From Sphingopyxis sp. (GTDB taxonomy: Bacteria; Pseudomonadota; Alphaproteobacteria; Sphingomonadales; Sphingomonadaceae), in NCBI GenBank assembly GCA_002733865.1, contig NVXM01000026.1, positions 62,001-126,000 of the forward strand: 64,000 nucleotides of DNA, in the 5' to 3' direction. The notes beneath the pieces are model-generated. The model saw only the letters and a program-made list of their open reading frames with translations, searched no databases and was not told the origin of the DNA. Below are positions 28,335 to 36,807 of this stretch, piece after piece. Position 1 is the first letter of the stretch, and the number at the start of each line of letters is the position of its first letter. The position numbers and the translations under genes were made by a program.

Positions 28335-28766
28335 TCAGCTCCCGTCAGACTTTGTCTCGTCTTCGTCTGTCTTGTTCAACTGCGCCCAAAGCTGCTCCGT
28401 ACCCGCTTCCTGTGCCTTGTTCACATATTGCGAGGCGACTAGCCATCCCTTGATCGGCTGAAGCGGCAAAATGCAACCGAGGCTCACCAGAGGGAAAGAT
28501 GTCAGCAAATGGACCCAGAAGGGCGGGCTCACGGCGACTTCAAACCAGACTATCAAAAAGACAAGCGGAAAGGCGACGATACAGAGGGAAAAGAACGCCG
28601 GGCCGTCGTCGGGAGATGCAAAACGGAAATCCAGATGGCAAACATCACATTTGTCGGCAATCTTGAGCCATCGGCTAAACATATGGCCCTCACCGCAGCG
28701 CGGACACAGGCCCTTGAGGCCACACCTAAAAATCCAGAGAAATTTCTGATCGTCAGCCATTTGCAT
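28335..28766 (-). CDS. DUF983 family membrane protein
   Basis: The 143-residue protein has the DUF983 mark GLCPRCGEGHMF and a second CxxC (CDVCHLDF), a probable zinc-binding pair, followed by two hydrophobic helices (FFSLCIVAFPLVFLIVWF and VHLLTSFPLVSLGCI). Function is not known. I chose the ATG at 28766 because GGAG lies eight bases upstream; ATGs at 28760 and 28784 are possible. It may be co-transcribed with the MocR gene. Confidence 0.85.
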   Translation of the reverse strand: MQMADDQKFLWIFRCGLKGLCPRCGEGHMFSRWLKIADKCDVCHLDFRFASPDDGPAFFSLCIVAFPLVFLIVWFEVAVSPPFWVHLLTSFPLVSLGCILPLQPIKGWLVASQYVNKAQEAGTEQLWAQLNKTDEDETKSDGS

Positions 28767-28929
28767 CGCGACAACTCCATACATAATTGGACGTATAATA
28801 TATTTGTATGGCCCGCTATATCCGCGCCACTAGCAAGTCAATGAGAATCAGGGCTGGAATATGTGAAAACACGGCGATAAAGCCCGACTTCGGGTCGATT
28901 AACGGCCCCGCCAATACCTCGTCCGCGCC

Positions 28930-28961
28930 GTTTATGTACGGCTTTATTTTCATACATAAAC
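28930..28961 (+). promoter_or_regulatory. Inverted repeat upstream of the 28981 ORF
   Basis: GTTTATGTA (28930-28938) and TACATAAAC (28953-28961) form a perfect 9-bp inverted repeat with a 14-base AT-rich spacer, about 20 bases before the ATG. It could be an operator or a leader hairpin. An AT-rich element with CCATAC/GTATGG ends lies at 28778-28812 in front of the divergent DUF983 gene. Confidence 0.4.
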
Positions 28962-28980
28962 TGAAGAAGTAGAATATGCC

Positions 28981-29295
28981 ATGAATGTACCGCCCAAAAC
29001 AATCATCATCGCAAGAGATGTTGCAGCGACAACACTGCTGGCGTCGGGGCGGCCGGATCTGGCCAAAATGGTGCTGAGCGGTTCCGGCGATGATCTGCCA
29101 GAAGTGAGCGCGACCGCTGTGGCTCTCACGGAGCTGGATGCGGACCATGACTTGCTGAAACAGGCCCTGCAATTTTATGCTGACGAAAGCTGTTGGGACG
29201 ACGACCTTCCCGGCGGCGCGTTGACGATGCACGATCGTGGAGAGATCGCCAGAACTGTGCTCGCTGGCAAAGACCCTTTTCGCCATCGCGACTGA
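28981..29295 (+). CDS. Small conserved hypothetical protein
   Basis: The 104-residue acidic protein (starts MNVPPKTIIIARDVAATTLL) is not a family I can name. It has no signal peptide or membrane helix and looks like a soluble, mostly helical protein. AGAAGTAGAAT precedes the ATG as a poor ribosome binding site. It diverges from the DUF983 gene across about 200 bases that hold an inverted repeat just upstream of its start. It is preferred to the long antisense frame at 28816-29457, whose composition does not look coding. Confidence 0.65.
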   Translation: MNVPPKTIIIARDVAATTLLASGRPDLAKMVLSGSGDDLPEVSATAVALTELDADHDLLKQALQFYADESCWDDDLPGGALTMHDRGEIARTVLAGKDPFRHRD

Positions 29296-29390
29296 TTCTG
29301 GGGCGAGACACATCACATGTGGCGCATTCGCCCGTTCGAACCCCGGGTGGTTAGTGAACAAGCAACGGCGCCATGCCTGTTCCCAAAATA

Positions 29391-29421
29391 AAAAGGCGGG
29401 CCTCTTTTGAGGTCCCGCCCA
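29391..29421 (-). terminator. Terminator downstream of hupB
   Basis: On the minus strand GGGCGGGACCTC pairs with GAGGCCCGCC across a short AAAA loop and runs into CTTTTTATTTT. It lies about 60 bases beyond the hupB stop. Confidence 0.85.
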
Positions 29422-29479
29422 ATATTGTAGAACAAAGCGCGAAAAAATGGGGGCCAAACTCTGCCCCCCGGTTTGTTGT

Positions 29480-29752
29480 TTAGTTGACGGCGTCTTTCAA
29501 GCCCTTGCCGGCCTTGAACTTAGCTTGGGTCGATGCTGGAATCTGCATCGGTTCGCCGGTGCGCGGGTTGCGACCGGTTGATGCTTTACGCTTTGAGGTT
29601 GAGAATGTGCCGAAGCCCACGAGACGAACTTCGCCGCCGCTGGACAGTGCACTGGTAATGGAATCAAATACGGCATCTACCGCTTTACCGGCATCGCTTT
29701 TGCTGAGGCCGCTGTGGTCTGCAACATTACTGATAAGATCCTGTTTATTCAT
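29480..29752 (-). CDS. hupB: DNA-binding protein HU-beta
   Basis: HU bends and compacts DNA as a small dimer. The 90 residues begin MNKQDLISNVADHSGLSKSD and contain the DNA-arm signature VGFGTFSTSKRKASTGRNPR. I chose the ATG at 29752 over a longer in-frame start at 29839 because AAGGGGGGA precedes it and the length then matches HU. It follows lon on the same strand, the usual lon-hupB order. Confidence 0.97.
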   Translation of the reverse strand: MNKQDLISNVADHSGLSKSDAGKAVDAVFDSITSALSSGGEVRLVGFGTFSTSKRKASTGRNPRTGEPMQIPASTQAKFKAGKGLKDAVN

Positions 29753-29990
29753 TTGGGTATCCCCCCTTCTCTGGTGGCAATTCGTTTGAATCACGCTTTT
29801 GTCTGGCCGCAGTAATGCGAAATTATCGAGAGCTGTCAAAGAAAAACCGCTGTTTTCTGCGCCAAACCCTTATTTTTTGCGCCAAACGACAGGAAATGCG
29901 ACGAACGGATGAAGACCGCTGCCGGTTTGCATAATTTTACAGCTGCATTTCACCTGCGTTTCGAATTTGCGACTCGATCATGACGGCATA

Positions 29991-32420
29991 TCAATGGCGC
30001 GCCGACGAACCGGTTTCATCGGCAACCGGTGCCGCCGCGTGACTGGCGAGTTCATCAGCGTCGCTCCATTCGATCGGCTCGACCTTCTCGGTCAACGCCT
30101 CAGCGAGCACTTCGTCGACATGAGTCAACGGAATGATCTTGAGTTTCGAGGTGATATTGTCAGGAATTTCCGCCAGTTCTTTTTCGTTGTCTGCGGGAAT
30201 TAATACCGTCGTTATGCCTCCGCGCAGTGCCGCCAACAGCTTCTCTTTCAGTCCGCCAATCGGCAAAATGCGTCCGCGCAACGTAACCTCGCCGGTCATC
30301 GCGACATCGCGGCGCACCGGAATGCCGGTCAAGGTCGAGACGATGGCCGTCACTATACCGACGCCCGCTGACGGTCCGTCCTTGGGCACAGCGCCTTCGG
30401 GCAGATGGATATGAATATCCCTGCGGCTGAAAAAGCTGGGCTTGATCCCGTAAGTGGGAGCACGCGCCTTCACGAACGAGAGCGCGGTCTGAATAGACTC
30501 ATTCATCACATCGCCCAGCTTTCCGGTGGTCTTTATCTGACCCTTGCCGGACACGGTCACCGATTCGATCGTCAGCAACTCGCCGCCGACTTCGGTCCAG
30601 GCCAGCCCGGTTACGGCACCAACCTGATTTTCCTCTTCACTGACGCCATGACGGAATTTTTGCACACCGGCATAGTCCGCCAGATTGTCAGGCGTGATTT
30701 CGACACTCTTATATTCACCTTCGAGAATGCGGCGCAGCGCCTTGCGCGCCAGCTTGGCAATCTCGCGTTCCAGGGTACGTACGCCCGCTTCCCGCGTATA
30801 ATAGCGGATCAGATCGCGGAGCGCATCTTCGCGCAGAACGAATTCCTCGGCTTTCAGACCATGCGCATCAATCTGCTTTTCAATCAGATGGCGCTTGGCG
30901 ATTTCGACCTTCTCGTCTTCCGTATAGCCTTCCAGACGGATGATCTCCATCCGGTCGAGCAACGGCTGCGGCAGGTTGAGTGAGTTCGCGGTGGTCACGA
31001 ACATCACGTCCGACAGATCAATATCGATTTCGAGATAATGATCCTGGAACTTGTCATTCTGCTCCGGATCCAGCACTTCGAGCAGCGCAGATGCCGGATC
31101 GCCACGGAAATCCTGTCCCAGCTTGTCGATTTCATCGAGCAGAAACAATGGATTGGAGGTGCCGGCCTTTTTCAGATTCGAAACAATCTTGCCGGGCAGT
31201 GACCCGATATAGGTGCGGCGATGGCCGCGGATTTCGGCTTCGTCGCGGACGCCGCCAAGGGACTGCCGGACAAATTCGCGGCCGGTAGCCCGGGCGATCG
31301 AACGGCCAAGCGAGGTCTTGCCGACACCGGGAGGGCCGACGAGACACAGGATCGGGCCTTTCAGCTTGTTGGTACGAGTCTGCACCGCGAGATATTCGAG
31401 GATCCGTTCCTTGACCTTTTCCAGTGCAAAATGGTCATCATCCAGCACTTTCTCGGCCTGCTTGAGATCCTTCTTGAGCCGGGACTTCTTGCCCCAGGGC
31501 AGACCAAGCAGCACGTCCAGATAATTGCGCGTCACTGTCGCTTCTGCCGACATCGGCTGCATGCCCTTGAGCTTTTTCAGCTCGGCGGTCGCCTTGGCTT
31601 TCGCTTCCTTGGAAAGCTTCAGCTCCTTGATCTTCTTGCCGAGTTCGGCGAGTTCATCGCCCTCCCCGTCTTCGCCGTCACCCAGTTCTTTCTGGATCGC
31701 CTTCATCTGTTCGTTGAGATAATATTCGCGCTGGGTTTTCTCCATCTGGCGCTTGACGCGGCCACGGATTTTCTTCTCGACCTGCAACACGCCAAGCTCG
31801 CCTTCCATAAAGGCAAAGACCATTTCGAGGCGTTTGACCGGATCGCTTTCCATGAGCAGACTCTGCTTGTCGGCGACTTTAACATTGATATTCGCGGCCA
31901 CTGCATCGGCGAGACGCGAGGCATCTTCGATCTCACCCAGTTGCACGACGGTTTCCGCCGGCATTTTCTTGTTCAGCTTCGAATAATTTTCAAACTGGTC
32001 GACGACAGAGCGCATCAAGGCCGAAGTTTCGGCGCTTTCAGCCTCGTGCTCATCGAGCAGATCAACCGTAGCCAGCACATAGCCTTCCGCTTGTTCGTCC
32101 AGAGAGCTATGCTTGGCGCGCCGCTTTCCTTCGACCAGCACACGAACAGTGCCGTCCGGCAATTTCAGCAATTGCAGAACAGTCGCTACTGCGCCGAGAT
32201 CGTAAAGCTGATCACGCGACGGATCGTCTTCCGCCGGGTCCAGCTGGGCCACGAGGAAAATTTCCTTGTCGTCGTCCATCGCCTTTTCCAGCGCGACAAC
32301 AGATTTGTCGCGACCGACGAACAGCGGCACGATCATATTCGGAAACACCACGATATCGCGCAATGGCAACAACGGCAGCGACTTGGATTCAGATGCAGGA
32401 TTGGCTTCGAACTCGGACAT
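29991..32420 (-). CDS. lon: ATP-dependent Lon protease
   Basis: Lon degrades misfolded and regulatory proteins in the cytosol. The 809-residue protein has the N-terminal substrate domain (PLLPLRDIVVFPNMIVPL), the AAA+ module with Walker A GPPGVGKTSLG and Walker B FLLDEIDKLG, and the serine-lysine protease domain with the catalytic serine in PKDGPSAGVGI. The last 25 residues are acidic and low in complexity. About 240 bases separate it from hupB. Confidence 0.98.
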   Translation of the reverse strand: MSEFEANPASESKSLPLLPLRDIVVFPNMIVPLFVGRDKSVVALEKAMDDDKEIFLVAQLDPAEDDPSRDQLYDLGAVATVLQLLKLPDGTVRVLVEGKRRAKHSSLDEQAEGYVLATVDLLDEHEAESAETSALMRSVVDQFENYSKLNKKMPAETVVQLGEIEDASRLADAVAANINVKVADKQSLLMESDPVKRLEMVFAFMEGELGVLQVEKKIRGRVKRQMEKTQREYYLNEQMKAIQKELGDGEDGEGDELAELGKKIKELKLSKEAKAKATAELKKLKGMQPMSAEATVTRNYLDVLLGLPWGKKSRLKKDLKQAEKVLDDDHFALEKVKERILEYLAVQTRTNKLKGPILCLVGPPGVGKTSLGRSIARATGREFVRQSLGGVRDEAEIRGHRRTYIGSLPGKIVSNLKKAGTSNPLFLLDEIDKLGQDFRGDPASALLEVLDPEQNDKFQDHYLEIDIDLSDVMFVTTANSLNLPQPLLDRMEIIRLEGYTEDEKVEIAKRHLIEKQIDAHGLKAEEFVLREDALRDLIRYYTREAGVRTLEREIAKLARKALRRILEGEYKSVEITPDNLADYAGVQKFRHGVSEEENQVGAVTGLAWTEVGGELLTIESVTVSGKGQIKTTGKLGDVMNESIQTALSFVKARAPTYGIKPSFFSRRDIHIHLPEGAVPKDGPSAGVGIVTAIVSTLTGIPVRRDVAMTGEVTLRGRILPIGGLKEKLLAALRGGITTVLIPADNEKELAEIPDNITSKLKIIPLTHVDEVLAEALTEKVEPIEWSDADELASHAAAPVADETGSSARH

Positions 32421-32518
32421 TTTTACTCCAGAATGTTGCGCTGCAACAGCGCTTCTAACCCCTATATGGTGCCTGTTGAAGACACTTCAAGCGCAATGCG
32501 TCCGATAAGAGCAGCGGC

Positions 32519-32854
32519 CTAAAATGGCAGTTTAAAACCTGGGGGTAATTGCATGCCGCTGGTCATCTTGCCCATTTCTTCGCCGCTCACGGCATCGGCG
32601 CGATTGCGGGCATCATTGAAGGCCGCTGCGACCAGATCTTCCAATATCTGTTTTTCGTCCGGCTTCATCAGGCTCTCGTCAATCGTCACCGCCAGCACAC
32701 GGCCTTTTGCGGTCGCCTTGACCTTGACCAGACCGCCACCAGCCTGGCCTTCCACTTCCAGGCTATCGAGCTTCTTTTGCGCTTCCTCCATCTGGGTCTG
32801 GACCTGCTGCGCGGCTTCCTGCGCGGCCTTCATCATTTCTTCCATCGACTTCAT
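32519..32854 (-). CDS. YbaB/EbfC family nucleoid-associated protein
   Basis: The 111-residue protein has the Met/Gln-rich helical start and the GGGLVKVKATAKGRVLAVTID core of YbaB/EbfC proteins, which bind DNA as dimers. It begins two bases after the dnaX stop, the standard dnaX-ybaB arrangement. In many species recR follows; here recR is elsewhere, at 53.6 kb. Confidence 0.95.
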   Translation of the reverse strand: MKSMEEMMKAAQEAAQQVQTQMEEAQKKLDSLEVEGQAGGGLVKVKATAKGRVLAVTIDESLMKPDEKQILEDLVAAAFNDARNRADAVSGEEMGKMTSGMQLPPGFKLPF

Positions 32855-32856
32855 AG

Positions 32857-34578
32857 CTAGGCGCTCCTTGATTCTTGTGGGCGTGGATCATCATTTTCCA
32901 GCAGCTGGGCATCCGGAAAGGCTTCAAACGCGGCCTTCACCAGCGGCGCATTCAAAATCGCTTGTCGCTCCGCGTGCCGGGCCTGCTGTTCCTGTTCGGC
33001 CAGGCTTGGCTGCGCTTCCCCCGCCCCTTCGGAAATATGCCATTCGACGCTGGTTTCCTGTTTCAGCGCATCGGCAATTTTGCGGATATCCGCAGCCGCA
33101 ATCGGACGCGCCGTCTGATAAACAATGTTCGGTGCCTGAAACGACACGACACGCATGTCCGCAATCAGGATACTTTCCAGAACCGCCGAGACTCGCCCCA
33201 CGGTGCTCACAACTTCGGTAAACTGGGAAGGTAAGCCGCCGGTCGGGGGCTCTGACGCAGCGACCGGTGCACGACCTTGTTCAATGCGCGAAACGGTCTC
33301 TGCCGCTGGCAATGGCGTCCGCTGCTGATCAGGGGGACTGGCTGCGGGACCATTCCCTTGCTCAAGCATCTTCGCCAATTTGCCGGGGTCAGGCATATCT
33401 GCGGCGCAGAGTACGCGCAGCAAAGCCATTTCACACGCTTCGCGCGGCAAGTGGGCTTGCTGGACTTCCTGATATCCTTTTAGCAGCAGTTGCCAAAGCC
33501 GGTGCAGGGCCGGGTAGGAAAGCTGCTCGGACCAATCGGCAAACTGCTTTTTTGCATCGTCTGACAGGGTTGGATCGCTGGCTCTGCCAACCTTGAACAA
33601 GGTAACCTGGTGCGAAAGCGACAACAATCCGTTCATCAACGACAGCGGCTCGACACCAATTCTGTATTGATCGGCGATTGCATCCAGAAGCGCAGCGGAA
33701 TCTCCCTCAAGCAATTTGGCGAACAGACGCCGAACTGCGCCGCGATCGGAGAGACCGAGCATATCGCGGATCTGAGCGGCTTTCACTTCTCCATCGCCAT
33801 CCATATCGGCATGGGCAATCGCCTGGTCGAGAATTGACAAGCCGTCGCGCACCGATCCTTCAGCGGCCTGCGCGATCAGATCGAGCGCCTCCTGCTCCGC
33901 CGTCACGCCTTCCTTGCCCACGATCATCCCGAAATGGTCGGCCAGCTGGTCGGCACTGATCCGCTTCAGATCGAAGCGCTGGCAACGGGACAATACGGTG
34001 ATCGGAACCTTGTGGACTTCGGTTGTCGCAAAAATGAACTTCACATGTGGTGGCGGCTCTTCGAGCGTCTTCAACAAGGCATTGAAGGCGTTCTTGGAGA
34101 GCATGTGAACTTCGTCGATGATGTAGATCTTGTAGCGTGCCGAAACCGAAGAATAGCGCACCGCCTCGATAATCTCGCGGACGTCGTCGACGCCGGTGTG
34201 GCTGGCGGCATCCATCTCGATCACATCGATAAAGCTGCCTTCGGCGATGCTGCGACAGGGTTCACACACGCCGCAAGGATCGATGGTCGGACCGCCCTGC
34301 CCGTCTTCGCCGATGCAGTTGAGCGCCTTGGCGATCAGTCGCGCCGTGGACGTCTTGCCGACCCCGCGCACGCCGGTCATCAGGAAGGCATGGGCCAACC
34401 GGTCGCGCTTGATCGCATTGCCCAATGTCTGAACCATCGCGTCCTGCCCGATCAGCTCGGAGAATTTTGACGGACGATATTTGCGCGCCAATACCCGATA
34501 GGGTTGCACAGCACCGGGGGCGGGCTGCTCCGGCGCATCGACACCGGTCGCGGCGAATATATCGTGTGAATCGGACAT
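32857..34578 (-). CDS. dnaX: DNA polymerase III subunit tau (gamma/tau)
   Basis: DnaX loads the sliding clamp and couples polymerases. The 573-residue protein has Walker A GVRGVGKTSTA, a four-cysteine zinc module (from ALNC through CGVCEPC), DEVHMLS and the SRC sensor in TVLSRCQRF. The C-terminal tau region carries a Pro/Gln-rich linker. Codons 342-344 read GCA AAA AAG, the same heptamer used for the -1 shift in E. coli dnaX, but it lies within domain III here (see findings). Confidence 0.96.
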   Translation of the reverse strand: MSDSHDIFAATGVDAPEQPAPGAVQPYRVLARKYRPSKFSELIGQDAMVQTLGNAIKRDRLAHAFLMTGVRGVGKTSTARLIAKALNCIGEDGQGGPTIDPCGVCEPCRSIAEGSFIDVIEMDAASHTGVDDVREIIEAVRYSSVSARYKIYIIDEVHMLSKNAFNALLKTLEEPPPHVKFIFATTEVHKVPITVLSRCQRFDLKRISADQLADHFGMIVGKEGVTAEQEALDLIAQAAEGSVRDGLSILDQAIAHADMDGDGEVKAAQIRDMLGLSDRGAVRRLFAKLLEGDSAALLDAIADQYRIGVEPLSLMNGLLSLSHQVTLFKVGRASDPTLSDDAKKQFADWSEQLSYPALHRLWQLLLKGYQEVQQAHLPREACEMALLRVLCAADMPDPGKLAKMLEQGNGPAASPPDQQRTPLPAAETVSRIEQGRAPVAASEPPTGGLPSQFTEVVSTVGRVSAVLESILIADMRVVSFQAPNIVYQTARPIAAADIRKIADALKQETSVEWHISEGAGEAQPSLAEQEQQARHAERQAILNAPLVKAAFEAFPDAQLLENDDPRPQESRSA

Positions 34579-34689
34579 GAGCGTGCAGTTTAGGCGAGAG
34601 CCCTCTGCTTGTCGAAGCCTATTCGCCCGGAAGTTGGAGTCTAACCAAAATTAAAGGAAAAGACCGTAGGGCCTTGTTCCGGAGGGGAA

Positions 34690-36264
34690 TTGAGAGCTTT
34701 GGTGCACAACATATTGCATATTGCGTTCGGCTTTGCGTTTTTCTGCATCGCATATTTGCTGATCAATCAGCAGATATTGGTACAATCGATTCTATATCGG
34801 CTTGCCGCAAATGATTATCACAGCGCGTTGATGGCATTTCTGGCCATGGCGCTGCAGGCGACCGTGCTGTTGATTGGCCTGCTTCTCCTGCCCCGCCGTT
34901 TGTTCTGGCTGCTATTGATTGTCGTCGGGATTTCAGCGGCTATCAACGTCGCTTTCGCGCAAATTCTCCGCGACACCATCGATCTTGCCAAGTTTAACTG
35001 GCTTATATCCGAGACCCGGCACGCCACAAATGCGGCGGGGAAATTTCTGCTTCCGACTGCCGTTGGCCTGGGCAAAACTCTCGTAGCGATGGGACTTTTT
35101 GTAGCAAGCCGCAAACTTTTGAGGGCCGCCCTGCATCAGCAGCTCCCTCCGTTCAGCACCAGACCGGCCCTTACATGTACGATATTTCTCGTCATTCTGC
35201 CGTCCTTTGCTTTTGGCTTTGACGTCCCCGGGGCCATTGCTGCAGAACGGAATATCTACAATTACACATATGAAAAACTCACGATCCCACCACCTCCGCA
35301 AAGGCGTCCGGTAAATTTGTCCGACCCTGATCGGCAAAAATCGATCGAAAAGATCGTGTGGATTATCGACGAAAGCGTTGGTTATGATGCCTTTGCGAAG
35401 CACATTCTGCCCAAGGTGAAGGCCTTCAAGCCGGTCGATTTCGGAAAAACGGCAGCCATGGGGAATTGCAGCGCGCCAGCGCATGTCGCGTTGCGTTCCG
35501 GCGTCGATGTGATGAATGTGGCAGAGGATACAGACCTGCGCCAAACCCCGTCAATTTGGGGATATGCCAAACAGGCAGGCTATGAAACAACCCTCATCGA
35601 CGGGCAGGTATCCGGTCCACCGCAAAACCTGCTGCTGCCGCCGGAAGCTGGCAAGATCGACAAAATACAGTCTGCTGCAGCCGGTATCCGTACCGATCTG
35701 GCGATAGCGAAACAGATCAATGCTCGCCTGAAAACCGACGGTCGTGAATTTGTCTATGCGGTGCTGCGCGGCGTGCATTTTCAATATTCAGATCATTATC
35801 CAGAAGGCCTGATCCCGGAAAATCAGAGTCTCGAGAAACAGTATGAAACCGCCATTTCCTATTCCAAACGGGGGTTCTTCCCTACACTTCTATCAGGGGT
35901 GGATCGCGAGAATGTGGCCATTGTCTACACGTCGGATCATGGGCAAAATGTTAAAGAAGGCGTTACCCCGCATTGCTCCACACATCCCGAAAAAGAGGAA
36001 TTTGCTATACCTCTATTGGCATTCTTGCCGCCGAATTTGGCTGAGCGTTATGTGGTAGAAGACGAAAACCGGTATAGCGCGAGCCAAATATTCCCCTCAA
36101 CGCTGACATGGATGGGCTACGACCGGTCGCAGGCAACAGAGAAATATGACAGCACTTTGAAATGGCAGAGCAAAAAATTCATATGGTTTGGACGGGGCGT
36201 GATTCCGCTCAGACCGGGCGACAGGATAGCCGTCAGAAGCTCGGAAGAAACTCTGGTTGATTGA
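34690..36264 (+). CDS. Sulfatase-like membrane hydrolase/transferase (EptA/CptA-type architecture)
   Basis: The 524-residue protein has about four N-terminal membrane segments (residues 8-180) and a periplasmic alkaline-phosphatase-superfamily domain. Metal motifs are visible: the aspartate in VWIIDESVGYDAF, SDHGQN, and CSTHPEKEEFAIPLL. The nucleophile site is MGNCSAPAHVALRSG, which differs from the threonine site of EptA proteins, so Cys or Ser may serve. It probably transfers or cleaves a phospho-group on lipid or glycan. The start is uncertain: TTG at 34690 is only two bases from GGAGGGG, while TTG 34699 or GTG 34702 have better spacing. Confidence 0.8.
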   Translation: MRALVHNILHIAFGFAFFCIAYLLINQQILVQSILYRLAANDYHSALMAFLAMALQATVLLIGLLLLPRRLFWLLLIVVGISAAINVAFAQILRDTIDLAKFNWLISETRHATNAAGKFLLPTAVGLGKTLVAMGLFVASRKLLRAALHQQLPPFSTRPALTCTIFLVILPSFAFGFDVPGAIAAERNIYNYTYEKLTIPPPPQRRPVNLSDPDRQKSIEKIVWIIDESVGYDAFAKHILPKVKAFKPVDFGKTAAMGNCSAPAHVALRSGVDVMNVAEDTDLRQTPSIWGYAKQAGYETTLIDGQVSGPPQNLLLPPEAGKIDKIQSAAAGIRTDLAIAKQINARLKTDGREFVYAVLRGVHFQYSDHYPEGLIPENQSLEKQYETAISYSKRGFFPTLLSGVDRENVAIVYTSDHGQNVKEGVTPHCSTHPEKEEFAIPLLAFLPPNLAERYVVEDENRYSASQIFPSTLTWMGYDRSQATEKYDSTLKWQSKKFIWFGRGVIPLRPGDRIAVRSSEETLVD

Positions 36265-36317
36265 TGGCTGAAATGGGATTTTTGGGTTGCAGCCAAGCCA
36301 CCGATGGGCTGGCAAGT

Positions 36318-36408
36318 AGGAGCCGGGCGACCCGCAGAAAAATCGTTACGGCTGCTTCCTTCCGGACCTGACCGGGTTGGCGACGACTACGTCCACCCGA
36401 CTCCCGCT
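36318..36408 (-). ncRNA. ffs: Signal recognition particle 4.5S RNA
   Basis: On the minus strand the universal SRP RNA apical core GGTCAGGTCCGGAAGGAAGC is present, followed by AGCC. The flanks pair: GGAGTCGGG at the 5' side with CCCGGCTCC at the 3' side, giving a rod of about 90 bases as in alphaproteobacteria. The ends are estimated from pairing. Confidence 0.95.
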
Positions 36409-36465
36409 GCGCATATGGTAGCAGTCCGGCGAAAATGCAAGCCGTTAGATAGCCGCCCTTGGGGC

Positions 36466-36807
36466 CTAGATATTCTGCATATTGTGGCTTTCGATCGGGA
36501 TATGGACGGTCAGGCCATCCAGTTCGGTGGTAAGGTCGATCTGACAAGCCAGTCGGCTTGTGCGCCGGGCGCCTGCAGCCAGATCCAGCATATCCTCCTC
36601 CATTTCGCTCGCTTCGGGCAATTTGGCAAAATCTGCGGCGTCGACGATCACGTGACAGGTCGAGCAGGCCATCTGGCCTTCGCAGGTTCCCTCCAGCGGC
36701 TGATCGTGGATTTGCGCCACGCTGAGCAGATTGTCGCCTTCGGATGCCTTGGCGGTTACCGTTTGTTCGCCGTCAGAACTGACAAAGTGGACCGTTACAG
36801 TGCTCAT
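36466..36807 (-). CDS. [2Fe-2S] ferredoxin, adrenodoxin type
   Basis: The 113-residue electron carrier has the vertebrate-type ligand set C42, C48, C51 and C88 (CEGQMACSTC, then RLACQ) and the acidic DAADFAKLPEASEMEEDML helix seen in Isc ferredoxins and redoxins. Its ATG overlaps the stop of the upstream cysteine desulfurase by four bases, so the two are translationally coupled. A role in Fe-S assembly or in feeding an oxygenase is possible; the context favours the former. Confidence 0.93.
   Translation of the reverse strand: MSTVTVHFVSSDGEQTVTAKASEGDNLLSVAQIHDQPLEGTCEGQMACSTCHVIVDAADFAKLPEASEMEEDMLDLAAGARRTSRLACQIDLTTELDGLTVHIPIESHNMQNI

Noticed and set aside
29320-29352. tRNA-like GTTCGAACCCCGGGTGG stretch
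   Set aside because: The flanks do not pair as a T stem on either strand and no anticodon arm is found.
28816-29457. 213-codon minus-strand ORF covering the small 28981 gene
   Set aside because: Its translation is rich in His, Arg and Cys with no pattern, and it runs through the hupB terminator. The plus-strand 104-residue frame looks more like protein.
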